64,000 nt of DNA from Thermoplasmata archaeon (GCA_020696365.1 JAEHCM010000004.1:1-64000); one strand, 5' to 3'; shown: positions 19,589 to 28,182, counted from the stretch's first letter. Made by a program: numbers and translations. Notes: generated by a model from the letters alone, not told the origin.

Positions 19589-19792
19589 TTCGAATTCCGT
19601 TGGCTGAAACCAGCCGGAGAGGACGACGCGATCCCAGACGGAGCAGGCCTGAAGGCGTACGACGAGATTGTAGTCACCGCAACCGATAGGCCTGTAGATG
19701 TCTCTCTCGCACTAGCCGCTGCAGTCTCACTGGCGATTCTAGCCGCAATCGCATCCGTAGCCATCCTGGCAATGAAGCGCAAGAAGGGCTAG
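19589..19792 (+). pseudogene. Orphan C-terminal membrane-anchor fragment of a lost surface protein
   Basis: In a frame different from the upstream binding protein, 68 codons run to TAG at 19790-19792 with no start codon in a good context. They encode AYDEIVVTATDRPVD followed by an Ala/Leu-rich helix and AMKRKKG, the same anchor style as the 2676 protein. Reading begins three bases after the stop of the 15915 gene, which already has its own anchor. This looks like the 3' remnant of a deleted or recombined paralogue; a programmed frameshift product is a less likely alternative. Confidence 0.5.
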
Positions 19793-19926
19793 GGATTCTC
19801 TGCGCAGATTCCTGCCAGCGACAGAACCGGAGGTAGAGAAATCATGCTCGAAGGACACAAGCGGCTACTCGCCTCTCAAAAACGGGAGACCCCGCAACAT
19901 AGCCCGTCCAGTCTCAGCTCCTGACC

Positions 19927-20072
19927 ATAGAATATGCCCAGTCCGTCAGGCTAGCATGTCGTGCAACCTGAACCTCTGATTTCACGAAGAAAGGTGATGA
20001 AAAAGGTTTATATCCCGGTGCAAAAACCCTTTGATTGAAATCTGGCCAGTCATCGCGGTTCAAAGTCGGCTC
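19927..20072 (+). repeat. Dispersed element, copy 1 (nearly complete, left end degraded)
   Basis: Contains the shared blocks GCATGTCGTGCAACCTGAAC, GGTTTATATCCCGGTGCAAA, CCCTTTGATTG and a GCCAGTC...GTCGGCTC right end. It differs from other copies by scattered substitutions, including one in the hairpin arm. It fills most of the 334-base gap between 19792 and the SRPBCC gene at 20127, which otherwise shows nothing recognisable. Confidence 0.85.
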
Positions 20073-20126
20073 ACAGCGAGGAAAAGACCAATGAGGGGTG
20101 AATGTCATCTGTGAAGGGACGATGCA

Positions 20127-20585
20127 ATGATAGTCTTGCGGGATGCCATCCAAATCAATGCCTCATCTGAGGACATCTTCGAATGGCTTAGTAACCTAGA
20201 CAAGAACTACAGAGACTGGCATCAGGACCACGTCAAATGGGAATTCCGAGGCGGATTCCGTGAGGGATCCAAATGCTACTGCGAGGAATTAATTCACGGG
20301 AAACTCCACAGGATGAAGGGGAGAATCACCAGGCTGAGGAAGGACGAACTTGTGGAATTCAAGTTCAGCTTCCCAACCACTCTGATTTGTCCTGGAGGTT
20401 CATTCATCATCGAGCCTGACGGGAGCGGCAGTACCTTTGTGGCGACGCTCTCTTTCAGGTTTGCGGGTGTTCTCTCGAGGTTTGCGAAGAGGAGAATGAA
20501 TTCCGTGAAGAACCACATGAAAGAGGAAGGGCAGAATCTCAAGAGAATCCTGGAAGGAGCAGAGACCTGTCCCAAAACCAACTAA
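20127..20585 (+). CDS. SRPBCC/polyketide-cyclase-like small protein
   Basis: 152 residues with the START/SRPBCC pattern: an opening strand IVLRDAIQINASSEDIFEWL, then a W-rich segment (DWHQDHVKWEF), alternating strands ending GGSFIIEPDGSGSTFVATL, and a long C-terminal helix. The fold binds hydrophobic ligands; no catalytic residues can be assigned. GAAGGGAC is upstream of ATG 20127. It stands alone, just downstream of repeat copy 1, whose TATA-like box points toward it at about 110 bases. Specific function unknown. Confidence 0.75.
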   Translation: MIVLRDAIQINASSEDIFEWLSNLDKNYRDWHQDHVKWEFRGGFREGSKCYCEELIHGKLHRMKGRITRLRKDELVEFKFSFPTTLICPGGSFIIEPDGSGSTFVATLSFRFAGVLSRFAKRRMNSVKNHMKEEGQNLKRILEGAETCPKTN

Positions 20586-20634
20586 TTGATCATCAACCAG
20601 CTATTCAGTCTCACAGTCGATAGGATGCAACTAG

Positions 20635-20672
20635 TGATTGAGCAGGTCTTCCTGGTTCAACCACGGCTCACA
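20635..20672 (+). repeat. Degenerate right-half relic of the dispersed element
   Basis: GATTGAGCAGG...GGTTCAACCACGGCTCAC matches the right end of the element (GATTGAGAATG...GGTTCAAAGTCGGCTC) with several changes. Same plus orientation as the others. Confidence 0.4.
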
Positions 20673-20719
20673 CCATGTGTCCGATAGCAGGCGTTCGGGT
20701 GTCGAGCGAATGGGCCTCG

Positions 20720-22036
20720 TCAAGGAAACCACGATTCGTAGTCCAAAAATGTGAACACGAAGTCCAGCCATCCCGTGTCCTCTCCGAAATCGAATAAGAG
20801 CCACAGGTAGATTGCAGTGTACTCGTTATGGACAATTGTCGACGGAAGCCACACCCCCAATCCCATCGCAGAGCCGCTATCCGCGGCATCGGCGTTCCCG
20901 ACATACAGCACGACCTCCGACTGCAGAGTTGTTAGCGCAGTTTTCGCGCATGACCTCACCTCCCTGTCACCAGGAATCTTCGTCAAGCCCTGCAGGAACA
21001 TTGGAAGGTCGATGAAACCGTAGCCGCCAGCAACCCCCCATATCAGATTCGCGTCACCCCGAGCATCGGATATCAACGGTTTATACGTAGCGTAATCCGA
21101 CTCCAGTCGTGATTGAAGAAGGGTGGCGAGATCGTTCACAACGCCCGAGCACTCGAACATACCGCTCGGGCTTATCACCGCTAGATTGGCGGTGTTCCCG
21201 CCGTTCCCCGGACTTCCAGCAGCATACGAATCGGCGTACTCCGCGGCGATTACAGCAGCGACCTCAGTAACCTCCGTTGTCTCAGGCAGCGAGTTCATCT
21301 GGAGGAGCATGCGGTCATACGGATAGCCGTAGACGGGGACGTAGAGCTCACTAGCAAGCATGTAGTCTACGCTCAAGCCGTCGTAGGCGTTCATCTTTCC
21401 GAAGAGATACGCCACCTCGGCCATTCCCCCGCTGCAACTGTCGAAGGCGAGAACGTCTACGTGATGTCCCGAAAGGGCCATTCCCACGTAATCATATTCC
21501 ATGGAAGACATGACTGGGAACCAAGGATATTCGAAATGATCGTCCCAGCACACGCCGAACAGTGGGCTCCCGTGATCCCATAGGATGACCATGAGATGCT
21601 CCGATGAGTACATCTCAGTTCCGAAGTCCACGAATGCTTCGAGTATCCTCCAGTCGGCCATGTGTACCTCCTGCCCGTTCAACTCAATAGGATCTTCGGA
21701 AGAGGGTGGTTTTACGGAAAGGCCGGGTATCACCTCGAGGCCGGTCGAATGTGCCTCGTAGAGATACACGGGTTCATCGTATCTATCCCATAGCACCAAA
21801 ACCCTTACCTTGTCCGACGAGCCAACACTCACCATCTCCTCGACGTCCGTCTCGCTGTATTCGTCGAGGTTGTTGTCGCCATCCAGATAGATCAGCACCG
21901 TCCATTCGGCAATCTGTGAGTCCGCTTCCGCGAGGCACACAGGAGTTGCTGACGAGACGAGACACACCAAGACAAACGCCGAGGCCAAGATTCTGAAGTA
22001 CTGAACTGTCACCTCACCACTTCCCCAAGCTAGCAT
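20720..22036 (-). CDS. Secreted clostripain-family (C11) cysteine peptidase, copy 1
   Basis: Caspase-like clan CD peptidase, predicted to act outside the cell. Conserved blocks: WTVLIYLDGDNNLDEY, the catalytic His in ILWDHGSP (about residue 155) and the catalytic Cys in LAFDSCSGGMAEVAY (about residue 201), the expected C11 pair. A hydrophobic signal segment (YFRILASAFVLVCLVSS) precedes the mature part. Start is uncertain: ATG 22036 is used; GTG 22012 would give a more compact signal peptide. Ends FTFLDYESWFP. No C-terminal anchor is visible, unlike many surface proteins here. The window has two further C11 genes (29347, 44650) and one C11 fossil (32.5 kb). Confidence 0.88.
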   Translation of the reverse strand: MLAWGSGEVTVQYFRILASAFVLVCLVSSATPVCLAEADSQIAEWTVLIYLDGDNNLDEYSETDVEEMVSVGSSDKVRVLVLWDRYDEPVYLYEAHSTGLEVIPGLSVKPPSSEDPIELNGQEVHMADWRILEAFVDFGTEMYSSEHLMVILWDHGSPLFGVCWDDHFEYPWFPVMSSMEYDYVGMALSGHHVDVLAFDSCSGGMAEVAYLFGKMNAYDGLSVDYMLASELYVPVYGYPYDRMLLQMNSLPETTEVTEVAAVIAAEYADSYAAGSPGNGGNTANLAVISPSGMFECSGVVNDLATLLQSRLESDYATYKPLISDARGDANLIWGVAGGYGFIDLPMFLQGLTKIPGDREVRSCAKTALTTLQSEVVLYVGNADAADSGSAMGLGVWLPSTIVHNEYTAIYLWLLFDFGEDTGWLDFVFTFLDYESWFP

Positions 22037-22155
22037 GCCATCCGCGCTATAGAAGTGATTGCCGAATGAGGAGAGAGACAACGGGGCCATGGCGGGCAAC
22101 TTGCCATGCTTACTCGTGTTTCGGATGCGCCTACCATACCGTCGGAAAAAGGGCC

Positions 22156-22230
22156 AGAGAAGGAGTTTAGCTCGGTGTCAATCCACTGCGATAGAAATGA
22201 GCCAGCCGTCCGAGTTTGCATGTCGCACAA
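22156..22230 (+). repeat. Dispersed element, copy 2 (left half only)
   Basis: GAAGGAGTTTAGCTCGGTGT, then CGATAGAAATGAGCCAG and GAGTTTGCATGTCGCACAA, followed by unrelated sequence. It preserves the left end and lacks the hairpin and right half. Confidence 0.75.
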
Positions 22231-22278
22231 TGCAGAGCTAGGAATGGTCTGGACCGATGGAAGACCATAGGCACGAAA

Positions 22279-22512
22279 TCATGTACTCGTAATAGCACAT
22301 ACCATCTCGCGGACAAAGCGCCTGAACGACTCATTCTCGACAAACTGCTTGTATACCTGGGTATCATCCGTTAGGAGCGACTGCATCACCAAATCAAGAG
22401 CGTGATCATGTGCAATTCTTGCAGTGTGCGGTGTGTTCTCCTTGGACTGGGCGCGAGGCTTCCTTCCTGATTCTGGATGCGCTAATATTGGGGATTCTTC
22501 GTTATCATGCAC
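22279..22512 (-). CDS. Small protein of 77 residues, possibly a fragment resembling a type I restriction R-subunit C-terminus
   Basis: GTG at 22512 opens a 77-codon frame with no clear ribosome site. The last 40 residues (DLVMQSLLTDDTQVYKQFVE then SFRRFVREMV) resemble the C-terminal tail of HsdR-type proteins, where a fragment like KKFxDNPxFRRW occurs; this is recalled similarity, not a search result. The N-terminal half is polar and unremarkable. It lies 12 bases after the 40-residue membrane peptide gene on the same strand, in a run of truncated genes, so it may itself be a remnant. Function not assigned. Confidence 0.4.
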   Translation of the reverse strand: MHDNEESPILAHPESGRKPRAQSKENTPHTARIAHDHALDLVMQSLLTDDTQVYKQFVENESFRRFVREMVCAITST

Positions 22513-22524
22513 TTGAGGGCCGAT

Positions 22525-22647
22525 TCATTCTTTCTTATTCATCACATCGGCCAGTTTCATAATTGCACTGGCAATTGCTCCACCCGCTATGATTGCCCCG
22601 ACCAGAATCATAACACCTAGAACCACAATCGCAATTTCAATGTCCAT
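22525..22647 (-). CDS. Small single-pass membrane protein, 40 residues
   Basis: ATG 22647 has a near-perfect ribosome site (AGGAGGTGAG). The product begins MDIEIAIVVLGVMILVGAII, has one helix rich in I, V, G and A, and ends KLADVMNKKE. The strong ribosome site argues that it is expressed. It lies 22 bases after the truncated ABC-ATPase remnant; a different small membrane peptide (28183-28284) lies upstream of the intact ABC ATPase, so short membrane peptides may accompany this transporter family. Not recognised as a known family. Confidence 0.6.
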   Translation of the reverse strand: MDIEIAIVVLGVMILVGAIIAGGAIASAIMKLADVMNKKE

Positions 22648-22669
22648 TTACTCACCTCCTCTGCTATTC

Positions 22670-22810
22670 CTAGTTGAGTCTCATGCTCGCCTTCACTGCC
22701 TCCACCTTGATCTTTCCGGTGTCGTAAGTCTTGTTGACTGACCTCGCCACAACAATCGGGTCTGCTTTTGCGTCGCCCTTCGATGATTCGACCAGGGTTG
22801 AAGCGTTCAT
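22670..22810 (-). pseudogene. Truncated copy of the ABC-exporter ATPase N-terminus
   Basis: ATG 22810 (GGAGTGAGG upstream) opens 46 codons, MNASTLVESSKGDAKADPIV onward through ARSVNKTYDTGKIKVEAVKA, ending at TAG 22672. It aligns with residues 1 to about 40 of the intact ATPase at 27312-28052 (MNASTPVGSSRGDPGADPIV, ARSVSKTYDTGKVKVEALKG), then diverges just before the Walker A region. The homologous stretch includes about 25 bases upstream with the ribosome site. Without a P-loop it cannot be an ATPase; it is a decayed duplicate. Confidence 0.8.
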
Positions 22811-22828
22811 GGTTTCCTCACTCCCATC

Positions 22829-22918
22829 TCATTGATACGTCCATAATCCTGCAAGCTTAGTCTTGATGTCTATCTTCGGATCTTCCAAGGTTATTATGGT
22901 CTTCTTTTCCGAATTCAT
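22829..22918 (-). pseudogene. 29-codon ORF resembling the N-terminus of a DUF6326-type membrane protein
   Basis: ATG 22918 follows GGGAAGGGAG and a TATA-like CCTATTTAGG (22951-22960). The peptide MNSEKKTIITLEDPKIDIKT plus KLAGLWTYQ ends at TGA 22831. The KIDIKTKLAGLW string recalls the start of small DUF6326-like membrane proteins, but only from memory. The stop overlaps the leader of the ABC-ATPase fossil. Either a leader peptide or another truncated gene; all frames in this mini-operon keep their 5' ends only. Confidence 0.35.
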
Positions 22919-22950
22919 TCTCCCTTCCCGCAGTCGAACCGCCGTCGATT

Positions 22951-22960
22951 CCTAAATAGG
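22951..22960 (-). promoter_or_regulatory. TATA-like box of the mini-operon of truncated genes
   Basis: CCTATTTAGG on the minus strand, 33-42 bases before ATG 22918. The spacing fits an archaeal promoter with a short leader. Confidence 0.4.
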
Positions 22961-22992
22961 TTTTGGCGCCTCCAAAGGAAGGTTTGACGCTT

Positions 22993-23973
22993 TCACTCAT
23001 CATGTCCCACAGTTATAACAACACTTCCCTTCTTAAGTCCATTTTCGACATATCTATGAGCCTCGGCAGTCTTTTCCATCGGATACCTCTTATCTATGAT
23101 AGCCTTCAGCTTCCCCGCCTCAATAAGTTCTCTGAGGAATGCCAAATCCTCGGGTGTGTCTTTTGTGAGTCCAGACAGTGCTTTCTTTCTGCTTGTCAGC
23201 CTAAGCCATAGCATCTTAAAGAGCCTCGGTAATCCGTAGGTGGTCGCAAGATAGCATCCTTCCTTCTTCAACGATTTCTTGCTGCCTGAGAACGGACTCT
23301 TGCCAATCGTGTCAAGAATGATATCATAGGCTTCGCCGCGCTGTGAGAAATCCTCTTTAGAGTAGTCAATCACTCTATCGGCTCCGACGGATTTCACCAA
23401 TTCTGATTTCGCGGTGCTGCAGACGCCAGTGACTTCTGCCCCGAAGTGCTTGGCCAACTGTACCGCAAAGAGTCCCACACCACCTGAAGCGCCAAAGACA
23501 AGGATCTCCTGTCCACTCTGGACCTTTCCCTTTCTAAGGAAGTACAACGCGGTCAATGCTCCTTGAGGAACTGCGGCGGCTTGCTCGTAGGTCATATTGG
23601 CTGGCTTTACTGCCAGCGTCCCATCTTCAGGCAGACATATGTACTCGACATAAGCACCTGACTTCATTCCCGTAAATCCAAAGACCTGATCACCTTTGCT
23701 GAACAGTGTCACGTCTTTGCCGACCGCTTCGATCTCCCCGGCTAGTTCAGTCCCAAGTATAGGTTGCTTCGGTCTTCTGATACCAGACGCTATTCGCATT
23801 AGGATTCCGAACCCAGGTGGGGAAGTGCAACTTCTCATCCAACAGTCGTATTTCGTCACAGTTGTCGCATAGATCCTTATCAACAGTTCATTGTCCTTTG
23901 GCACAGGTTTTTCAATTTCTCTGAGCTGGAGTACTTCAGGCGGTCCGTACTCCTCGTATACGATTGCTTTCAT
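22993..23973 (-). CDS. Zinc-independent MDR oxidoreductase (quinone reductase-like)
   Basis: 326 residues of the medium-chain dehydrogenase/reductase family: [17 protein letters not shown] opening, [36 protein letters not shown], and the NADPH site [17 protein letters not shown]. The C-terminus [11 protein letters not shown] is the standard ending. The Cys cluster of zinc-binding alcohol dehydrogenases is absent, so a quinone oxidoreductase or enone-reductase-like activity is most likely. Ribosome site GGAGGAATACC precedes ATG 23973. No operon partner is apparent. Substrate unknown. Confidence 0.88.
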   Translation of the reverse strand: MKAIVYEEYGPPEVLQLREIEKPVPKDNELLIRIYATTVTKYDCWMRSCTSPPGFGILMRIASGIRRPKQPILGTELAGEIEAVGKDVTLFSKGDQVFGFTGMKSGAYVEYICLPEDGTLAVKPANMTYEQAAAVPQGALTALYFLRKGKVQSGQEILVFGASGGVGLFAVQLAKHFGAEVTGVCSTAKSELVKSVGADRVIDYSKEDFSQRGEAYDIILDTIGKSPFSGSKKSLKKEGCYLATTYGLPRLFKMLWLRLTSRKKALSGLTKDTPEDLAFLRELIEAGKLKAIIDKRYPMEKTAEAHRYVENGLKKGSVVITVGHDE

Positions 23974-24260
23974 GGTATTCCTCCGAGGGTTTTACTGATG
24001 CACCGTTAGTTTCCGGAATCCTTCGTCTTCGGTCAGCACACTCCCCATCCGAGCATGCCTCATCAACATCATCTCTGAAGTAAAGTTCGGCTTCCACCTG
24101 TAATCTTACAAAGATGCTTTCACAGCTCGGAAGATGATCAACCAAGCAGTGTTCGCGAAAAAGAGAAAGAAGAAAGGGGTTTGAGCCGTTTCACAGCTAC
24201 CCTCCAAAGACGCGATAAAACGAGTATCATGTACCTAAGTCGTCCGAGCCAGTCATTTTG
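23974..24260. other. Gene-free stretch between the MDR gene and the tRNA 3' fragment
   Basis: No supported gene. The only longer frame on the minus strand has no ribosome site. CGAGCCAGTCAT at about 24245-24256 matches the right-half core of the dispersed element and abuts the tRNA-like fragment. Confidence 0.5.
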
Positions 24261-24285
24261 GCGGGTTCAAATCCCACAGGGTCCA
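24261..24285 (+). pseudogene. tRNA 3'-end fragment (T-arm and acceptor strand)
   Basis: GCGGGTTCAAATCCCAC forms a T-arm with the invariant GGTTCAAATCC core and one stem mismatch. It is followed by seven bases AGGGTCC and discriminator A. No matching 5' acceptor strand (GGACCCT) or D-arm is found in the preceding 120 bases, so a complete tRNA is not encoded. It is directly preceded by repeat-like CGAGCCAGTCAT, suggesting recombination at a tRNA end or an old attachment site. Confidence 0.5.
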
Positions 24286-24293
24286 CTCTTTGG

Positions 24294-24312
24294 GAAAAGG
24301 CCATAGGGGCGG
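24294..24312 (+). repeat. 19-base repeat shared with 28498-28516
   Basis: GAAAAGGCCATAGGGGCGG occurs identically at 28498-28516, and 15 bases of it in reverse orientation at 28967-28984. These copies lie on both sides of the ABC exporter genes. Confidence 0.7.
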
Positions 24313-24399
24313 AAAGGGCTTTCTGCCAGGTGATTGAAGCACCAAATCGTCTATTCCGCATCCGGTAATATGGATGTTGCAGCTGCCAACTCAAAGGCA

Positions 24400-27297
24400 T
24401 CAGTCTACCCTCCTTAGAGCCTCGACGGGAGCCAGCCTGGCCGCCGCCCTAGAAGGCGGAAGCGTGCACATCAAAGTGATGATGAACGCGACCACGGTCA
24501 TGAGGACTAGGTCGAACCATGGAATGACGAACGATGTGGTCTGAGGGAATGCTCCCCAGCTATAGAGCCGGTATGACAGTGCAAGTCCAATCACCAATCC
24601 GAGGGTTATTCCGAGCAGCGACACGAAGGATGACTCTATGACGAAGGATTTCAATATCATGTCCCTCTGGTATCCAATGGCACGCATGACACCGATCTCC
24701 TGCCTCCTCTCGGCGACGTTCCGTACGGTGATGATGCCGAGGCCGGCTATGCCGACGATCAGGCCCATCCCGAGGAACATCTCCATGAGCTGAATGACCG
24801 AGGCTATCATGCTGAAGTCCATCTCTACCATGTCCCTCATCACTATCGTTGTCATGCCGTACTCGACAAACACCCTTTCAATCTGCTCGGCAATCTCCGC
24901 ATTCGTCAGCCCTGTACCTTCCATGATCGAGAAGTAGTACAGCGTCTTCTCGCTCGTCGGCGCAATCTCCGCGACGAGATCGTCCGATACGAATATCCCC
25001 TGGACGAACATCTGATCCCACAATCCGATCACAGTCAGGTCGACAGTAGTGCCGTTGATTGTTGTCACCATCACCGTCTGCCCGACTTCCAGGCCTATGG
25101 TGTCGAGGCCGTACACCTCCTGCATCGAGCCACCGACAACTATGGCGACAGTGGGATCGGTCGCGAGCGCGGACCAGGCTTCTGCGTCAGTCTCATAATC
25201 GGCCAGCCTTTCCGCAAGAGGAAAACCTCCACCATCGATTATCATGTCATCGAACCCAATCAGCGTATGCCAGTACGACTCGCTGTCCCCTTCGGGAACG
25301 ATATTGACGCTGGCCATCAGCGCACCAGACACACTGCCTATCGCCGACCCACCTATCGCTTCGTCCAGTCTGTCGAGGCCTGAGGTCATCTCGTCATCTG
25401 GGAGGTCCCTTATGGCAATTCCAATAACGTCGTATCCGCCAGAGAACTGCTCGGTAGACGCATCAACGCTCTCCCTCGAGAAGGACGCGACCATTGCGAA
25501 GACGACCACAGTGAACATTATCAGCGAGAACATGAAAAGGGTTAGCCCCGTTCGGAACTTCTTGTTCATCGGGTAGCTGATTGCGGATTTGATGATTGCG
25601 GAACGCGATCCTCTTTGTCCGAAAAGCCTCGTCACTCCTCTCAGCAAAAGATCGCTGTTGAAGATCGCGACAACGACTGCCCCAGTGACGAGGAGAATCC
25701 CCGCCACGACAAACATATCCATCTCCCCCGTCGTTGCCCCAAAGAGGTCTTCACTGATGTTCAGGGGATCCAGAGTCCAGAAGATCATGAAGGCGCCGAC
25801 GATCGTGAACGACACCCGTGAGCTCACGAACCTCACAGCGAGCAAGGCGACCCCGAGCACAGCGATGCATGGGCCAGAGGCAACCAGGGACGCCATCTGG
25901 GACTGGGCCCCCGAGGCGGTCAGAACGATGCCGAAGGCTATGGCGAGTATCCCCAGCACGATGTACCTCTTCTCCGACCGGATCAGAACTGGCTCAGGAA
26001 TGTCCCTTATCGCACGGACGATATTCAGCTTGCTGACCCTCCAGGAGGCAAGCGCCACTGTCGCCAGCGTGAGGAGGAATCCTGCACAAGCGGCGATGCC
26101 GAGACTCTCCCAGGTGAAGTGGATTGCGAAGGCCATTCCTTGATCCGAGAATACTGTGGAGAAGGCCACCATCATTACTCCAGCGATCAGGAGCCCCACG
26201 AAGGCTCCGACTGCGGACGCCATCAGTGCGTACACAGTACCCTCGAAGAGGAAGGTCTGTGTCAGATCACCGCGCTTCATTCCTATAGCCCTCGATATTC
26301 CCATCTCGGGCTTCCTCTCCTCAGCTAGCATGACGAATATGTTAACGATGAGCATAGCGCCCGCTATGATTGTGAAGGAACTCATGAAGACGAACATCTG
26401 AGTCATTTCGTTCCCCGCCTGTTCGGCCGTTTCTACGCTATCCTTCTTCTCCTCCGATAACTCGAACGACACCTCGGCGGGGAGAGCGGCCTCCAGCTCC
26501 ATGACCGCCTCATCCGTCACCAAGTACCCGTCTTCTATTCCGCCGATGTTCGACACGTCGATCTGGTTGATGAGGCCTGGCCCCGGACCAATCGTAGCCT
26601 GGACGTATGACAGTTCCGCGAACAGCATCGCGCTGCTGAACCACAGCGCCATGCCAGAATCCTCAGCGATTAGCGCGACAGTGAACGTCACGGGGATGCC
26701 GTCACCGTTTATCACGACCACGGTGTCGCCGACGATTGCATCCAGGTCATCTGCGAGCTCCGAGTTGATTACGGCGCTTCCGTCGGCAACTGCGTCCGCG
26801 GTAATTGGGTTCCCGCTCCCATCGAGAAGACTGTTGACTGTGTTGGTCGGATCGAAGCCGAAAATTGTGGCCTGTGGTGACGACGAATTGAGCCTGGGAT
26901 TGATGACGGGAAGCCACTCCCTGACCGCCGGGGCAAGCTTGTCCACATGCGGCAAAGCACCTGCGTCAAGGCTGAAAGCGAGGTCGGTCGCGACGCTCTC
27001 GTTGAAGTAGGTCGTGTCGCCAACCTCATCAGCGACGTACACAATTATGTCGACCTCACCCGTCTTCTCAAAGGCCTCCTGCTTGCTGATGTAGTCAATT
27101 GTGTCTCCGATGATCAACGATCCGGATATCATGGCCGTTCCTATCAGCAGCCCCGAGGCTACTATCACGACGAACCTCTTTCTCCGTGAGATGTTTCTTA
27201 TTGCCATGCGCGCCAGGACAGGTCTCCTGAGCGCCATTACCGTCACGAGCAAGATGACGATAGAAACGAGCATCGCCAGCAGTTGCAGGGTATCCAT
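24400..27297 (-). CDS. MacB/FtsX-type ABC exporter permease, 965 residues
   Basis: Two FtsX modules: an N-terminal helix, RRPVLARMAIRNISRRKRF (the usual MacB NixRR motif), a large extracellular part, then helices with the EARKPEMGISRAIGMKR loop, and a second half starting after SAISYPMNKKFRTG with the ERRQEIGVMRAIGYQRD loop and final PPSRAAARLAPVEALRRVD. The doubled FtsX arrangement (about 8-10 helices, two ectodomains) is typical of archaeal lipoprotein- or antimicrobial-type exporters. GAGGTGATTCGCT precedes ATG 27297. It sits 14 bases downstream of its ATPase gene. Exported substrate unknown. Confidence 0.9.
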   Translation of the reverse strand: MDTLQLLAMLVSIVILLVTVMALRRPVLARMAIRNISRRKRFVVIVASGLLIGTAMISGSLIIGDTIDYISKQEAFEKTGEVDIIVYVADEVGDTTYFNESVATDLAFSLDAGALPHVDKLAPAVREWLPVINPRLNSSSPQATIFGFDPTNTVNSLLDGSGNPITADAVADGSAVINSELADDLDAIVGDTVVVINGDGIPVTFTVALIAEDSGMALWFSSAMLFAELSYVQATIGPGPGLINQIDVSNIGGIEDGYLVTDEAVMELEAALPAEVSFELSEEKKDSVETAEQAGNEMTQMFVFMSSFTIIAGAMLIVNIFVMLAEERKPEMGISRAIGMKRGDLTQTFLFEGTVYALMASAVGAFVGLLIAGVMMVAFSTVFSDQGMAFAIHFTWESLGIAACAGFLLTLATVALASWRVSKLNIVRAIRDIPEPVLIRSEKRYIVLGILAIAFGIVLTASGAQSQMASLVASGPCIAVLGVALLAVRFVSSRVSFTIVGAFMIFWTLDPLNISEDLFGATTGEMDMFVVAGILLVTGAVVVAIFNSDLLLRGVTRLFGQRGSRSAIIKSAISYPMNKKFRTGLTLFMFSLIMFTVVVFAMVASFSRESVDASTEQFSGGYDVIGIAIRDLPDDEMTSGLDRLDEAIGGSAIGSVSGALMASVNIVPEGDSESYWHTLIGFDDMIIDGGGFPLAERLADYETDAEAWSALATDPTVAIVVGGSMQEVYGLDTIGLEVGQTVMVTTINGTTVDLTVIGLWDQMFVQGIFVSDDLVAEIAPTSEKTLYYFSIMEGTGLTNAEIAEQIERVFVEYGMTTIVMRDMVEMDFSMIASVIQLMEMFLGMGLIVGIAGLGIITVRNVAERRQEIGVMRAIGYQRDMILKSFVIESSFVSLLGITLGLVIGLALSYRLYSWGAFPQTTSFVIPWFDLVLMTVVAFIITLMCTLPPSRAAARLAPVEALRRVD

Positions 27298-27311
27298 AGC
27301 GAATCACCTCT

Positions 27312-28052
27312 TCAGAACGGAGCAGGGACGAACTCCTTCTCAATGAGTCCGTCCCTCATGGTGATGATCCGGTCAGCCATTCTGCCCACGTTGTAGTCGT
27401 GGGTCACGATTATGAATGTCTGTTTGTTCTTCTCGTTCAGGCTCTTCAGGAGGGTCATCACCTCCCCTGATACCTCGCTATCGAGGTTGCCCGTCGGCTC
27501 GTCACCGAACACAATCTCAGGATCATTGACCAGTGATCGCGCAATCGTGACACGCTGCTGCTGCCCGCCCGACAGTTCGGCAGGCTTGTGGCTCTCCCAC
27601 TCCCTTAGGCTCACAGAATCCAGCGCCTCGAGAGCCCTGGTTCTGGCGGCCTTCGGGCTGTGGCCTCCGAGGAGAAGCGGGAGTTCGACGTTCTCGACGG
27701 CTGTGAGGACCGGAAGTAGGTTGTAGGCCTGAAATATGAAACCTATACTCTCTGCCCTGTAACGGGTGCGCTCGCGGTCCGACATCGATGTCAGCGGCGT
27801 TCCTCCGATGAGCACCTCGCCACCTGAGAGGTCATCCAGTCCGGATATGCAGTTGAGGAGGGTCGTCTTTCCGCAGCCGGACGGACCCATGACCGCCACC
27901 ATCTCTCCGCGCTCGATCGAGAGGCTTACGCCTTTGAGAGCTTCCACCTTGACTTTTCCGGTGTCGTAAGTTTTGCTGACCGACCTCGCCACAACAATCG
28001 GGTCCGCTCCCGGGTCGCCCCTCGATGATCCGACTGGGGTTGAAGCGTTCAT
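27312..28052 (-). CDS. ABC exporter ATPase (MacB/LolD type)
   Basis: Nucleotide-binding subunit for the adjacent FtsX permease. Walker A GPSGCGKTTLL, Q-loop FIFQAYNLLPVLTAVENV, signature LSGGQQQRVTIARSL, Walker B IVFGDEPTGNLDSE and H-loop VTHDYNV are intact. The N-terminal 20 residues are a polar extension. ATG 28052 is chosen over the in-frame 28076 because GGAGTGAG lies six bases before it and the truncated copy at 22810 has the same arrangement. About 246 residues, normal length. The likely operon includes the small membrane peptide at 28183-28284. Confidence 0.93.
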   Translation of the reverse strand: MNASTPVGSSRGDPGADPIVVARSVSKTYDTGKVKVEALKGVSLSIERGEMVAVMGPSGCGKTTLLNCISGLDDLSGGEVLIGGTPLTSMSDRERTRYRAESIGFIFQAYNLLPVLTAVENVELPLLLGGHSPKAARTRALEALDSVSLREWESHKPAELSGGQQQRVTIARSLVNDPEIVFGDEPTGNLDSEVSGEVMTLLKSLNEKNKQTFIIVTHDYNVGRMADRIITMRDGLIEKEFVPAPF

Positions 28053-28065
28053 TGTTTTCTCACTC

Positions 28066-28170
28066 CTATCTTTCATTGACGCGTCTATAAGCCCCTAAGT
28101 CCTGGGCAAACTCCTCGGCATGTCTGACGTCTTTCAGCATTAGATCCACCCATCTACCAACTCGTAACAT
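28066..28170 (-). other. 34-codon frame in the exporter leader, doubtful
   Basis: ATG 28170 to TAG 28068 gives MLRVGRWVDLMLKDVRHAEE and 14 further residues. No ribosome site. It may be a leader ORF or a remnant; the region upstream of the ATPase start is homologous to that of the 22.8-kb fossil only for the last 25 bases. Confidence 0.2.
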
Positions 28171-28182
28171 GAGAGCAGCGTA

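Noticed and set aside
24150-24285. Complete tRNA gene
   Set aside because: Only the T-arm and 3' acceptor strand can be folded; no 5' acceptor, D-arm or anticodon arm fits.
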